Shown here one piece after another: positions 50,390-59,354 of a stretch of 64,000 bases of DNA (position 1 is its first letter; every line of letters starts with the position of its first letter). Location: NCBI GenBank assembly GCA_052103955.1, contig JBQELO010000006.1, positions 124,001 to 188,000 of the forward strand, in the 5' to 3' direction. The notes below the pieces were generated by a model. That model was given only the letters and a program-made list of their open reading frames with translations, did not search any database and was not told the origin of the DNA. The position numbers and the translations under genes are program-made. This DNA is from Paenalcaligenes sp052103955 (GTDB lineage: Bacteria > Pseudomonadota > Gammaproteobacteria > Burkholderiales > Burkholderiaceae_B).

Positions 50390-50899
50390 ATGATTAAAAC
50401 GATAAAAACACTAACGAATGCCTTAGCGTGGTTATCTGGTTTGTCGGTGGCATTGATGATGTTTCATGTGATGGCCGACGTATTGGGCAAGTACTTGTTC
50501 CATATGCCTGTGCCGAGTACGGCTGAAGTAGTGGCCAACTACTACATGATTGCTTGTGTGTTCTTAGCACTGGCCTACATCGAAGCGCGTGGCTCAGCTA
50601 TTTCGGTGGATTTGGTTTACGACAGCGTTGGTCCACGCGCTCAGGCGTGGATGCGCAAAGTAGGGCAGATAGGCACCTTAGCTTTTTATGCGGGCTTAGG
50701 TTGGTTTTCGTGGGATGTATCCATGCGCGCGCTCAGAATCAATGAAAGTGTGGATGGCTTATGGCGGGTAACGGTGTGGCCAGCCAAGTTCATGCTGCCA
50801 TTGGGCTTAGCCATTGCGTGCATTGTGCTGTTGCTGAAGATTTTTGGTGGCGACCGCGTCAAGTTAGTTGAGACCGTAGAGTCCACCCCCGAATTGTAA
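50390..50899 (+). CDS. TRAP transporter small permease (DctQ), second system
   Basis: A 169-residue inner-membrane protein with four spans. The DctQ pattern VMADVLGKYLFHMPVPSTAEVVANYYMIACVFLALAY is visible in pieces near residues 28-65. The start at 50390 has GGAGGAG directly upstream. It is followed after nine bases by the large permease, so the two are coupled. It differs strongly in sequence from the first DctQ at 38222. Confidence 0.9.
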   Translation: MIKTIKTLTNALAWLSGLSVALMMFHVMADVLGKYLFHMPVPSTAEVVANYYMIACVFLALAYIEARGSAISVDLVYDSVGPRAQAWMRKVGQIGTLAFYAGLGWFSWDVSMRALRINESVDGLWRVTVWPAKFMLPLGLAIACIVLLLKIFGGDRVKLVETVESTPEL

Positions 50900-50908
50900 G
50901 GAAGCAGC

Positions 50909-52213
50909 ATGGATCGCATTGAAATTGGTTTTCTAGGTATTGCTCTGATGCTGGGACTTATAGGCGTGCGTGTGCCTATAGGGGCGGCGATGGGGGCGAC
51001 GGCATTTGTGGGTATCTGGGCCATGATGGGCTGGAAGGCCACGGTGGGTATTGTGAAGGCAGTGCCCTTTCACCTGATTGGTGATTGGAACTTGTCTGCT
51101 GTGCCTATGTTCTTGTTGATGGGTTTTATTGCCGTCGAGGCAGGGCTGACTAAAGGGTTGTTTGGGGCAGCTCGTGTATTGCTGTCTTGGTTACCCGGTG
51201 GGTTGGCATCGTCTACGACGGTAGCGTCGGCCTTGTTCGCTTCGGCGTCGGGATCATCGGTAGCAACGGCGGCGGCATTTTCCCGTATTGCTGTGCCCGA
51301 GATGTTGAACGCTGGGTACAACAAAGGGCTGGCTACAGGATCGGTTGCCGCAGCCGGTACCTTAGGGGCATTGATTCCACCTTCTATCCTGATGATTGTG
51401 TTTGGGATGATGCTGGACACCCCCATTAAGACACTGTTTATTGCTGGCATTATCCCTGGCATTTTAACGGCAGTGATGTTTTTGATACTGATCACCGTAC
51501 GCTGCTATTTGAATCCTAGCTTGGCACCAGCGGTGAAAATCGAGGTCACCAAAGCTGAAAAGTGGGCATTGATTAGTGACTCATGGCCATTGCCTGTGCT
51601 GATTCTTGGGGTGATGGGCGGTATTTTCTCAGGCATCGTTACGGCCACCGAAGCCGGTGCTGCAGGCGCTTTCTTAGCATTCTTGCTGGCGGTGATGCGT
51701 CGTCGTTTGAGCTACGGCATCATGCGTAAAGCCTTGATTGATACCGCAGCGGGTACGGCTGAAATTTTCATGGTGATGCTGGGTGCTGCGTTGTTCTCGC
51801 GCTTTGTGGGTTTTGCGACTATTCCTACCTGGATTGTGGGCGCCTTTGATGGCTTTTCCACACTGCAAGTGCTGCTGCTAATTTGTTTGCTGTTCTTGGT
51901 GCTGGGGGCGTTTTTAGAGTCCATTTCTATCATGTTGTTGTGCTTGCCCGTATTGGGGCCGCTGCTTATGGCACACGACATCAACTTGATTTGGTTTGGG
52001 ATCCTGACCATCAAGCTGTTGGAGATTGGTCTGGTTACACCGCCCATGGGTATGAACGTGTTTGTTATTAAGTCGTCTATGGGCGACCGCGTCACGCTAG
52101 GTGAAATCTTCAAAGGGGTGAGCTGGTTCATCGCCATTGATTTTGTCACGTTGGCATTGTTAATTCTGTTCCCCGCCATTTCGTTGTGGCTGCCTAGCTT
52201 CATGCAAGGTTAA
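50909..52213 (+). CDS. TRAP transporter large permease (DctM), second system
   Basis: A 434-residue inner-membrane sodium-coupled permease with about 12 spans. Signatures are SGSSVATAAAFSRIAVPEMLNAGYNKG, AAGTLGALIPPSILMIVFG, GIVTATEAGAAGAFLAFL and EIGLVTPPMGMNVFV, all typical of DctM. It follows the small permease directly and precedes the binding protein. The gene order Q-M-P here is the reverse of the first TRAP system (P-Q-M), so the two operons are not recent copies. Confidence 0.93.
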   Translation: MDRIEIGFLGIALMLGLIGVRVPIGAAMGATAFVGIWAMMGWKATVGIVKAVPFHLIGDWNLSAVPMFLLMGFIAVEAGLTKGLFGAARVLLSWLPGGLASSTTVASALFASASGSSVATAAAFSRIAVPEMLNAGYNKGLATGSVAAAGTLGALIPPSILMIVFGMMLDTPIKTLFIAGIIPGILTAVMFLILITVRCYLNPSLAPAVKIEVTKAEKWALISDSWPLPVLILGVMGGIFSGIVTATEAGAAGAFLAFLLAVMRRRLSYGIMRKALIDTAAGTAEIFMVMLGAALFSRFVGFATIPTWIVGAFDGFSTLQVLLLICLLFLVLGAFLESISIMLLCLPVLGPLLMAHDINLIWFGILTIKLLEIGLVTPPMGMNVFVIKSSMGDRVTLGEIFKGVSWFIAIDFVTLALLILFPAISLWLPSFMQG

Positions 52214-52233
52214 TAAAACTCTAGGAGAGAGAC

Positions 52234-53349
52234 ATGAAAAAGATTGTACTTACGGCCATTTCCTCGTTGGTATTAGCCACCACAGCCCATGCTGAAACCT
52301 ATCAAGCCACTAACTGGATGGCGCCCATCCATATTTTGAATGGCGTGGCCTACGAGCGTTTTATTGCGGATGTAAAAGAAGCGACGGGCGGCAAGATAGA
52401 CTTCGAGCTGTTTTCGTCAGCATCCTTGGTGCCTGCACAAACTACCTTGAGTGCTGTGGGCGATAGCGTGGCTCAGTTAGGTGTGGTGGCGTCTTCTTAC
52501 ACCCCATCAGAACTACCCTTGTCCGGCATGATTAACGACTTGTCGTTTGTGGCGGATGATGACATGGCAACCGCCTTAGCTGTAACGGAAATCACCTTAA
52601 ATAACCCTCGTCTGGTAGAGGAGTTCGCGAAGCACAATACGGTGACGTTAAGCGGTTACTCCACACCTACCTACTTGTTTTTCTGCATGAACGACTTGGG
52701 TGATGTGAACTCGCTTAAAGGGAAAAAAGTACGTACCGCCGGTACAGCACAAAATGAGTGGATCGCATCCATGGGTGCTATTCCCGTCAATGTGCCTATG
52801 GGTGATGTGTATTCCGGTTTAGAACGAGGTTCTATTGATTGCACCTTGTCTGACCCAACTAACTTGGTTTCAGGCTACAAACTGGCCGAAGTTGTGAAGA
52901 CAATCACCATGTTGCAGCAAGGTACTGTGCTGGGGTTGACCTACGTGTACAACAAAGACTTCTGGGAAGAAATTGGTCCTGAAAACCGTAGAGCACTGTT
53001 AGACGTAACGGCTCGTAATGTGGCCCGCACCCAAATTGCTTACTCTCAGTTTGTGGATACTGGCTTAAAAGAGTCTAAAGAGCGCGGTATTGCTATTAAT
53101 GAACCTGATCCTAGTTTGGTAGAGGCGTTGGCGAACTTCCGCCAAGGGTTGATTGAGCGCACGCCAGGTCGCACAGCACAAGAACGTCGTGTGGCAGATC
53201 CTAGCGAATTGGCTAACGAGTTTTTGGCACTGCAAGACAAATGGAGCAAATTGTTGGCAAACATCGATCGCTATGACGAAGATGCGTTGACGGCTCTGAT
53301 TGATGCTGAAATCTACAAAAAAATTGATGAAAACAGCTACGGGCTGTAA
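52234..53349 (+). CDS. TRAP solute-binding protein (DctP), second system
   Basis: A 371-residue periplasmic binding protein. The signal peptide ends at ATTAHA. DctP-family features are FSSASLVPAQTTLSAVGDSVAQLGVV, GKKVRTAGTAQNEWIASMG (ligand arginine in KVRT) and GDVYSGLERGSIDCTLSD. It is longer than usual by an extended C-terminus. This is the subgroup often called C4-dicarboxylate binding protein without proven ligand. AGGAGAGAG precedes the ATG. The neighbouring SDRs and flavoprotein suggest a cyclic, steroid-like or terpenoid acid as ligand; this is inference. Confidence 0.9.
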   Translation: MKKIVLTAISSLVLATTAHAETYQATNWMAPIHILNGVAYERFIADVKEATGGKIDFELFSSASLVPAQTTLSAVGDSVAQLGVVASSYTPSELPLSGMINDLSFVADDDMATALAVTEITLNNPRLVEEFAKHNTVTLSGYSTPTYLFFCMNDLGDVNSLKGKKVRTAGTAQNEWIASMGAIPVNVPMGDVYSGLERGSIDCTLSDPTNLVSGYKLAEVVKTITMLQQGTVLGLTYVYNKDFWEEIGPENRRALLDVTARNVARTQIAYSQFVDTGLKESKERGIAINEPDPSLVEALANFRQGLIERTPGRTAQERRVADPSELANEFLALQDKWSKLLANIDRYDEDALTALIDAEIYKKIDENSYGL

Positions 53350-53373
53350 GGCATTCTAAGGACTACAACGCCA

Positions 53374-54108
53374 ATGAATGACTGCATTCAACAAAGCGCT
53401 ATTGTGACGGGAGCAGGCTCGGGCATTGGCCGAGCCATTGCTCACCGTTTAGCGGAAGATGGTTTTTATGTGATTGTGGTGGATAGGGCCGAGGTGCCAG
53501 CTTATGAAACCGTGAGCCAGTTGCAAGAACGTGGTTTCATGGCCAGAGCCGAAGTCCTAGACATTACCGATGCTGTCGCTACTCAACGCTTAATAGACGG
53601 TGCTGCTCACCTACGTGTGTTGGTGAATAACGCGGGTATTTTCGATGTGAAGGCTTTTGATGACCTGAGCGTAGACGATTTCCGTCGTATGTATGACATC
53701 AACCTAGTCAGCATGTTTACCCTGTCTCAACAAGCCGCACGCAAGTTGCCGCGTTGGGGGCGCATTATTAATCTGGCTTCCCGTGCTGCATTTGGGGCCA
53801 GAAATTATGCGCATTATGTGGCCTCTAAGGCGGCGGTGGCAGGGTTTACCAAAGCGTTGGCACTAGACCTGGGTGATAAACAGATTACGGTGAATGCCGT
53901 GGCGCCAGGGGTGATTCAAACCACGATGTTGTTGGCACGACCTGACCTGCACTTGCTACGCGAACAGCAGCCAACGGGCGAGCTAGGTATGCCTGAGGAT
54001 ATTGCCCATGCCGTGTCGTACTTTGCGGATCCACGCGCCAACTTTGTGACAGGCCAAGTGCTGATAGTAGACGGAGGCCGTTCGGTGGGCGGCACCGCTG
54101 CTTTTTAA
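53374..54108 (+). CDS. second SDR of the cluster
   Basis: A 244-residue NAD(P)-dependent SDR. Cofactor loop VTGAGSGIGRAIAHRL, NNAG near residue 87, and catalytic YVASKAAV (YxxxK) are present. It ends GQVLIVDGGRS. It follows the binding-protein gene by 24 bases. It is distinct from the SDRs at 49602 and 54121, so three different hydroxyl or keto positions may be handled. Confidence 0.92.
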   Translation: MNDCIQQSAIVTGAGSGIGRAIAHRLAEDGFYVIVVDRAEVPAYETVSQLQERGFMARAEVLDITDAVATQRLIDGAAHLRVLVNNAGIFDVKAFDDLSVDDFRRMYDINLVSMFTLSQQAARKLPRWGRIINLASRAAFGARNYAHYVASKAAVAGFTKALALDLGDKQITVNAVAPGVIQTTMLLARPDLHLLREQQPTGELGMPEDIAHAVSYFADPRANFVTGQVLIVDGGRSVGGTAAF

Positions 54109-54120
54109 GGAGGTACAGCA

Positions 54121-54915
54121 ATGTCTATTGAACCTACTTCATTAGCGGGGCGTACGGCCATCGTGACGGGAGCGGGGCAGGGCATAGGCGAAGCCATTGC
54201 TCTTGCTTTAGTAGCAGTAGGCGCACGCGTCATTGCGGTAGATTGTGAAAAATCGGGTATTGCCGCGTTGGCGGCAGCCCATCCCAACCTTATTACTCCG
54301 GTGGTAGGTGATGTCACGGATACTGCACTGCCCGAGGTATTGGGTACTACCTTAAGTGCCCTTGGTGCCGAGGTGGATATCTTGATTAATAACGCTGGGG
54401 TTGCTCGTGGTACCCATGCGTTAGGTACGTCTGACGATGACTTGCAGCGCTATTTTGATATCAATGTAAAAAGTATTTTTGCGTTGTCTCGCTGGGCGAT
54501 TGCGCGGATGTTGGCACGCAAGAAGGGTGGCGCTATTGTGAATACAGCATCGGTATATGCGCTGATCGGGGCGCATAACTCGGCTGGCTATTCCATGTCT
54601 AAAGCCGCTGTAGTGGGTATGACCCGCCAGATGGCGACTGATTTTGGTCCGTCAGGTATACGGGTGAATGCGGTAGCACCGGGGTTGATCGAAACCCCGT
54701 TAACGGCTGAACGCATTCGCTCTGAGCCTTGGCGTCGCCACGTCATGATAGAGCAAACGCCGTTACCGCGAGTGGGTACGCCTACGGATATTGCACGTGC
54801 GGTACGTTTTTTAGCGTCAGATGAAGCCTCGTTTATTACGGGGCAGGTATTAACTGTAGACGGCGGGTGGGCCATGGGTAGGTTCCCGCGTCAGGAGGCT
54901 GTTGATGCAGAGTAA
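54121..54915 (+). CDS. third SDR of the cluster
   Basis: A 264-residue NAD(P)-dependent SDR. Cofactor loop VTGAGQGIGEAIALAL, NNAGVARGTHAL, catalytic serine in NTASVYALIG and YSMSKAAV (YxxxK) are present. AAGGAGG precedes the ATG. Its last codons overlap the start of the flavoprotein gene by 11 bases, so the two are coupled. This points to consecutive steps such as alcohol oxidation followed by ring desaturation. Confidence 0.92.
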   Translation: MSIEPTSLAGRTAIVTGAGQGIGEAIALALVAVGARVIAVDCEKSGIAALAAAHPNLITPVVGDVTDTALPEVLGTTLSALGAEVDILINNAGVARGTHALGTSDDDLQRYFDINVKSIFALSRWAIARMLARKKGGAIVNTASVYALIGAHNSAGYSMSKAAVVGMTRQMATDFGPSGIRVNAVAPGLIETPLTAERIRSEPWRRHVMIEQTPLPRVGTPTDIARAVRFLASDEASFITGQVLTVDGGWAMGRFPRQEAVDAE

Positions 54916-56614
54916 ACCATTGCCTGCAGCATGTGATTTATTAGTTGTAGGCTCGGGGGCAGCAGGTTTTGCGACGGCTATTTCAGCAGCCAAGCATGGC
55001 TTGAACCCCATTATTATCGAGAAAGCTCAGTGGTTTGGCGGTTCCACTGCCTTATCGGGTGGTGCCATTTGGTGCCCAAATAATCATTTGATGACGGCGG
55101 CAGGTATGCAAGATGACCCCGCTGCTGCCAGACGCTATTTACAGACAGAAACGGGCGAGCGTTTTAACGCTGAGTTAGTGGATAGCTTTTTAGAGCATGC
55201 CCCTACCGCCATACGCTTTTTTGATGAAAACACGGCACTGAAATTATCGTATAGGCCCTTTTCGCCTGATTATCACCCCGAAGCAGAGGGCGCAGCCCTA
55301 GGTGGTCGGGTGATGGACCCCGTGGAGTACGATGGCAAACGTTTGGGCAAAGAGCTCGCACGGTTACGCCCCCCTATACGTGAATTCACCATTTTGGGTG
55401 GTTTGCAGTTGGGGCGTATGGGGCTGTTTCACTTTCCCCGTATGACCAGACAGTTCACATCGTTTGTGTGGGCAGCCAAAGCCGTGGCGACGTATTACAA
55501 AGATCGCCTTACACACGGTAGAGACACCAAAATTAAGCTGGGTGCCGCACTGGTTGCGCCGTTGGCAGAAACCGCTTTTGAGTTGGGGATTCCGGTCTTC
55601 ACCCAGTGTGCGTTGACGTCCATAGAGCGTGACGAGACAGGGCGAGTCGTGGCTGCCGTTGTGCAGACACCCGAGGGCGAGCAGCGTATCAGCACTACCG
55701 CAGGAGTGGTGTTATCGGCGGGAGGGTATCCACAAGATGCAGAGCGTCGTGCAGCCACGGTGCCGCATGTGAAAGCGGGGTTGCCACATTATTCTATGGC
55801 GCCAGAAAGCGCTACGGGTGGGGGCATACGCATTGCTGAGCAAGCTGGCGCGAAGTTTGTCGACACTAATTCTGATGCTGCAAGTTGGGCACCTGTATCG
55901 TTGATTCCTCAACCAGATGGCTCTACACGGCCCTTTCCGCATCTGTTTATGGACCGTGCTAAGCCGGGTGTGATTGCCGTTGGGCATGATGGGCAGCGTT
56001 TTACTAACGAGGCCGTGAGCTATCACGATTTTGTGCAGAATATGGTAGCCAAGCTACGTGAGGAAAAACGGCAATCAGCATGGTTAATTTGTGATCATGC
56101 CGCGTTGCGTCGTTATGGCTTGGGGGCGGTGCCGTGTGCGCCGGGGCGTATAGGGCGTTATTTACGGTCTGGGTATTTAAAAACAGGTGCCACGGCAGCC
56201 GAACTTGCCCATGCAACAGGTATTGATCCGGTAGGCTTAGCGCAGACTATCCAGCACTTCAATGTGCATGCGGTAGCTGGGGAAGATCCCGCTTTTGGTA
56301 AAGGTTCTACCCCCTATCAAACGGCATTGGGCGATCCCGACCATAGCCCGAACCAATGCATTAAAGCCCTAGAAGGCAGACTGTATGCCGTAGAGGTATT
56401 TTCGGGTGATATTGGTACCACTATGGGGTTAGACATTACGGCACAGGGCGAAGTTCGAGATTGCGCTGGGCAGGTGATCCCGGGCTTGTATGCGGTGGGT
56501 AATGATGCCAATTCGTTAATGTCGGGTTCTTATCCCGGGGCGGGTATTACGCTAGGCCCAGCATTAACCTTTGGGTATGTGGTAGGACGGCGAGCTGCAC
56601 GTGTAGCGGCTTAA
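54905..56614 (+). CDS. FAD-dependent oxidoreductase, 3-ketosteroid-1-dehydrogenase-like
   Basis: A 569-residue flavoprotein of the fumarate-reductase/KstD family. The N-terminal FAD loop is LLVVGSGAAGFATAISAAKHG (residues about 10-30 in pieces), followed by FGGSTALSGGAIW. The C-terminal KstD-type FAD motif is GSYPGAGITLGPALTFGYVVGRRAA. Such enzymes introduce a carbon-carbon double bond next to a ketone. The ATG at 54905 overlaps the SDR gene. It closes the GntR-controlled cluster. The steroid name is only the family label; the substrate may be another cyclic ketone. Confidence 0.88.
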   Translation: MQSKPLPAACDLLVVGSGAAGFATAISAAKHGLNPIIIEKAQWFGGSTALSGGAIWCPNNHLMTAAGMQDDPAAARRYLQTETGERFNAELVDSFLEHAPTAIRFFDENTALKLSYRPFSPDYHPEAEGAALGGRVMDPVEYDGKRLGKELARLRPPIREFTILGGLQLGRMGLFHFPRMTRQFTSFVWAAKAVATYYKDRLTHGRDTKIKLGAALVAPLAETAFELGIPVFTQCALTSIERDETGRVVAAVVQTPEGEQRISTTAGVVLSAGGYPQDAERRAATVPHVKAGLPHYSMAPESATGGGIRIAEQAGAKFVDTNSDAASWAPVSLIPQPDGSTRPFPHLFMDRAKPGVIAVGHDGQRFTNEAVSYHDFVQNMVAKLREEKRQSAWLICDHAALRRYGLGAVPCAPGRIGRYLRSGYLKTGATAAELAHATGIDPVGLAQTIQHFNVHAVAGEDPAFGKGSTPYQTALGDPDHSPNQCIKALEGRLYAVEVFSGDIGTTMGLDITAQGEVRDCAGQVIPGLYAVGNDANSLMSGSYPGAGITLGPALTFGYVVGRRAARVAA

Positions 56615-56864
56615 GTCTGTTCAGCAGGGTGTCTCATTGGTAGGCACCCTGTCTGTAGTGCAAGGTGTAGATAAGAGCGCACGCCTGCCACGCAATGGTT
56701 TTGCTTTCAGATTGTTCTGAGCTTGCTTTCAGACTGCTATTACTGAGTTTACAGACTGCTCTTGTATTGAGTAGAGACAGAGAATTTTATGCTAGAGGCA
56801 TTAATGGTGGCCTGTATAGCATTCTCTGTGGTGTACGGATGCCCATCCTTTTTGGGAATCCTTT

Positions 56865-57749
56865 ATGTTTTCTTCTCTTGTTACCTTACAGTCGTTGTCT
56901 AACGATGGGTTGCGCCTGCCTCAGCGCAAATCGCTAGGCAACATATGGGGACGACAAGAGGCAGCGGTATCCATCAGCCGATCAGCGTTGATTACGGCGT
57001 TAGAGCAAAAACAGATGCAAGCGTGGTTACAGCCAAAAGTATGCCTTCATACACAACGCTTGGTGGCTGTAGAGGTGCTGGCTCGCTGGTGTCATCCCAC
57101 ATGGGGAGTCGTAACGCCTACTGTGTTTTTGACCGGGTTTAAGGCCTATGGTTTAGATGAAGCGTTGTTGCTGTATATGCTACAAGAGGCATTGGTTTTT
57201 CAAGCGCACTGGCGTAGTCAGGGCATGGTATTGCCAGTTGCTGTTAACTTACCTACTTACTTGCTAGATGATCCTTGTTTGGCAGAAAAGCTGCTACAGG
57301 TAGTGCAGTCGCATCACGGGGAAACGGCAGAAATTACCTTTGAATTGTTAGAAACATCAGATACAGCCACCCCTCATGCTTTATACGCAGGAGCCAGTCA
57401 GTTGGTGTCGTCTGGGTTTGGGCTGGCTCTGGATGACTTTGGTGTGAATTACAGCTCTATACAACGACTGATGTCGGTGCCTTTTTCAGAGTTGAAATTG
57501 GATCGTAGCTTAGTGCAGGGTGTTTCTACAGAACCTCGCCAAGCAGAGCAAGTGCGGGCAACGATTGATGCTTGTAAGCAGCGCGACCTTATCGTGACGG
57601 CAGAGGGAGTAGAGTGCCTTGCTGATTTGGCGTTCTTACGCCAAGCGGGATGTGATTATGCGCAGGGCTACTTGTGGGCTAAACCATTACCGGCTACTGA
57701 ATTAGCACCATGGATGCGTGGGCAGCGGCTTGACTCTCGTTGGGTTTAG
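56865..57749 (+). CDS. EAL-domain c-di-GMP phosphodiesterase (stand-alone, BvgR-size)
   Basis: A 294-residue protein that is almost only an EAL domain, hydrolysing cyclic di-GMP. Key residues are present: the signature as EVLARW (V for A), N in PVAVNLPTY, E in ITFELLET, DDFG in LALDDFGVNYSS, K in ELKLDRSLV and AEGVE. It is therefore likely active. The N-terminal 30 residues are polar. It converges on the RcsB-like regulator gene; a stand-alone EAL protein of about this size convergent with a phosphorelay locus resembles Bordetella bvgR beside bvgAS. No strong ribosome-binding site is seen. Confidence 0.88.
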   Translation: MFSSLVTLQSLSNDGLRLPQRKSLGNIWGRQEAAVSISRSALITALEQKQMQAWLQPKVCLHTQRLVAVEVLARWCHPTWGVVTPTVFLTGFKAYGLDEALLLYMLQEALVFQAHWRSQGMVLPVAVNLPTYLLDDPCLAEKLLQVVQSHHGETAEITFELLETSDTATPHALYAGASQLVSSGFGLALDDFGVNYSSIQRLMSVPFSELKLDRSLVQGVSTEPRQAEQVRATIDACKQRDLIVTAEGVECLADLAFLRQAGCDYAQGYLWAKPLPATELAPWMRGQRLDSRWV

Positions 57750-57758
57750 CCTAGTAGC

Positions 57759-58418
57759 TTATGTGAATAGATTATGTTGAGAACAGAAAGCGATAAGGTC
57801 TTGGTTGTTTTGAACATTTAGTTTTCGCATGGCCGCCACTTTTTGAGCGCTGATGGTTTTAATACTACGGCTCAGTTGCTCTGCAATGTTGCTAATAGAG
57901 TTTCCCTGTACGAATAGCCGTAGTACTTCGAATTCTCTAGGGCTAAGGGTATTGAGCCTGTCTTGAACAGAGTCATGCAATATGGTTCTAGAGGCGTACT
58001 GCCTAAATGTAGCGGGATAGTACTTTACCCCCTGACGCAGTAAGTGCAGAGCAACCAAAACCTCAGAGAGCTCATCTTGCTTGAGTACAACGCCCTGCAC
58101 ACCAGTATCGTAAAGAGAAGAAATAATCATGGGATTAGACACCATGGTTAATACGATAAATTGAACGCCCTCAAACTTGCGCTGCAGATAAGAGATGAAG
58201 CGTATGCCATCGCCATATTGTTCGTCGCCAGGCATGGAGTAATCCGTAATCACCACATCAGGGGGGGATGTCTCTAATTGCTTGACGAGCTCTGACGGCG
58301 TAGCGGCAACAGCCTCTACCTCTATGTTAATGTCGCGTCCCAGAAGTTCACGTATGCCCATCAGAATTAGCGGGTGGTCGTCAGCAATGACAACGCGCAG
58401 TTTATTGAAAGTTAGCAT
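57759..58418 (-). CDS. RcsB-like response regulator
   Basis: A 219-residue response regulator with receiver and LuxR-type DNA-binding domains. The acidic pair is in VVIADDHPLIL (D13, D14), the phosphorylated aspartate is D59 in VITDYSMPGDEQYGDGI, and the lysine is in GVVLKQ. The HTH is LSPREFEVLRLFVQGNSISNIAEQL then RSIKTISAQKVAAMRKL. The MPGDxxYGDGI and RSIKTISxQK patterns are shared with E. coli RcsB. It is the most downstream gene of a leftward set with an HPt protein and two kinases. Confidence 0.92.
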   Translation of the reverse strand: MLTFNKLRVVIADDHPLILMGIRELLGRDINIEVEAVAATPSELVKQLETSPPDVVITDYSMPGDEQYGDGIRFISYLQRKFEGVQFIVLTMVSNPMIISSLYDTGVQGVVLKQDELSEVLVALHLLRQGVKYYPATFRQYASRTILHDSVQDRLNTLSPREFEVLRLFVQGNSISNIAEQLSRSIKTISAQKVAAMRKLNVQNNQDLIAFCSQHNLFT

Positions 58419-58442
58419 GCAGTATTCCTTGCGTATTGTTAG

Positions 58443-59123
58443 CTACGTTTTATCTATTAAGTCGCGTAGAGCAGTGCAGAGAGCAATGGCGTGAGAGCGG
58501 GCTGTATTGTGCCCATTGGCATTCTGGTTGAACTGGTCTTTGAGTTGATGCATCGCCTCTGCCATATCCTGTATTCCCATAACCACGAGGGCACCAGCCA
58601 TACGGTGTAGCACTAACTGTGCTGTGTCGTCGTTCTTATCGTGTAGTGCTTGCTCTAGTAAGGCCAGATCTGCGCTCATGGTTTGTTGAAAAATAGCACG
58701 ATAGCGTTTAGGTATAGGGGTACTGACTAAACGATTCAGCAGGCTCTGTAGGTCCGTGGTGTGTAGTGGATGAATGAGCACAGCATTCATGCCCGCCTGT
58801 AGACACAGAGGTCGTTCTTCCAACTGGTTGATAATACCGATAATAGGAGTTTTGCAGCCTTGGTTACGTAAAGCGTGAGCAAGCTGGTAGCCATTTTGAT
58901 CGGGTAGGTTCACAGCGATGAGTAGCAGATCATGGCTGCTGTTATCCCATCGTTGTAGGGCCTCGTTGGCATTCTGGGCGAGTGTGATGACACAGCCTAT
59001 AAGCTCTAGTTGTTCTTGTAACTGGCGTTGATGTAATCGCTGATGTTCTACTACAAGAATATGTAGACCTGGCTTTGTGGGGGCTTCCACATAGGTCGAA
59101 ATTTCATGTTTTAGATCAGTCAT
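58443..59123 (-). CDS. pseudo-receiver plus HPt phosphotransfer protein
   Basis: A 226-residue protein. Residues about 20-130 keep the receiver fold pattern, but the acidic pair is replaced (VVEH), the phospho-aspartate position is alanine (LLLIAVNLPDQNGY, A70) and the lysine is histidine (VLIHPL), so it cannot be phosphorylated normally. Residues about 145-226 form an HPt domain with the phospho-histidine H173 in HRMAGALVVMG. It lies 24 bases upstream of the RcsB-like gene and is likely the shared phosphotransfer hub, like RcsD, between the hybrid kinases and the regulator. Confidence 0.85.
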   Translation of the reverse strand: MTDLKHEISTYVEAPTKPGLHILVVEHQRLHQRQLQEQLELIGCVITLAQNANEALQRWDNSSHDLLLIAVNLPDQNGYQLAHALRNQGCKTPIIGIINQLEERPLCLQAGMNAVLIHPLHTTDLQSLLNRLVSTPIPKRYRAIFQQTMSADLALLEQALHDKNDDTAQLVLHRMAGALVVMGIQDMAEAMHQLKDQFNQNANGHNTARSHAIALCTALRDLIDKT

Positions 59124-59354
59124 GGCGAGACTCTCCTGTTGTACATAGATTGTACAAGCTGGCTTGTGGAGTGTCTGGCTTCTGCTAGGGGCGAATTCCT
59201 GTTATTGCCGTGTGCTTATAGTTATAAAGGATGCAAATTAGGGGGTGTGAGCCTACCCTCTTATACTTCCTCTTTTTGTTAAGTATTGTAATGCTAGGGT
59301 AATAGTGGATGCCGTGTAGGAGGAAGGCAACAAGCGTAGGTGCTAAACACGTCG

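Noticed and set aside
56695..56937. 80-codon plus-strand frame before the EAL gene
   Set aside because: It has no ribosome-binding site, overlaps the EAL start in another frame and has a leucine/cysteine-rich product without a signal or domain pattern.
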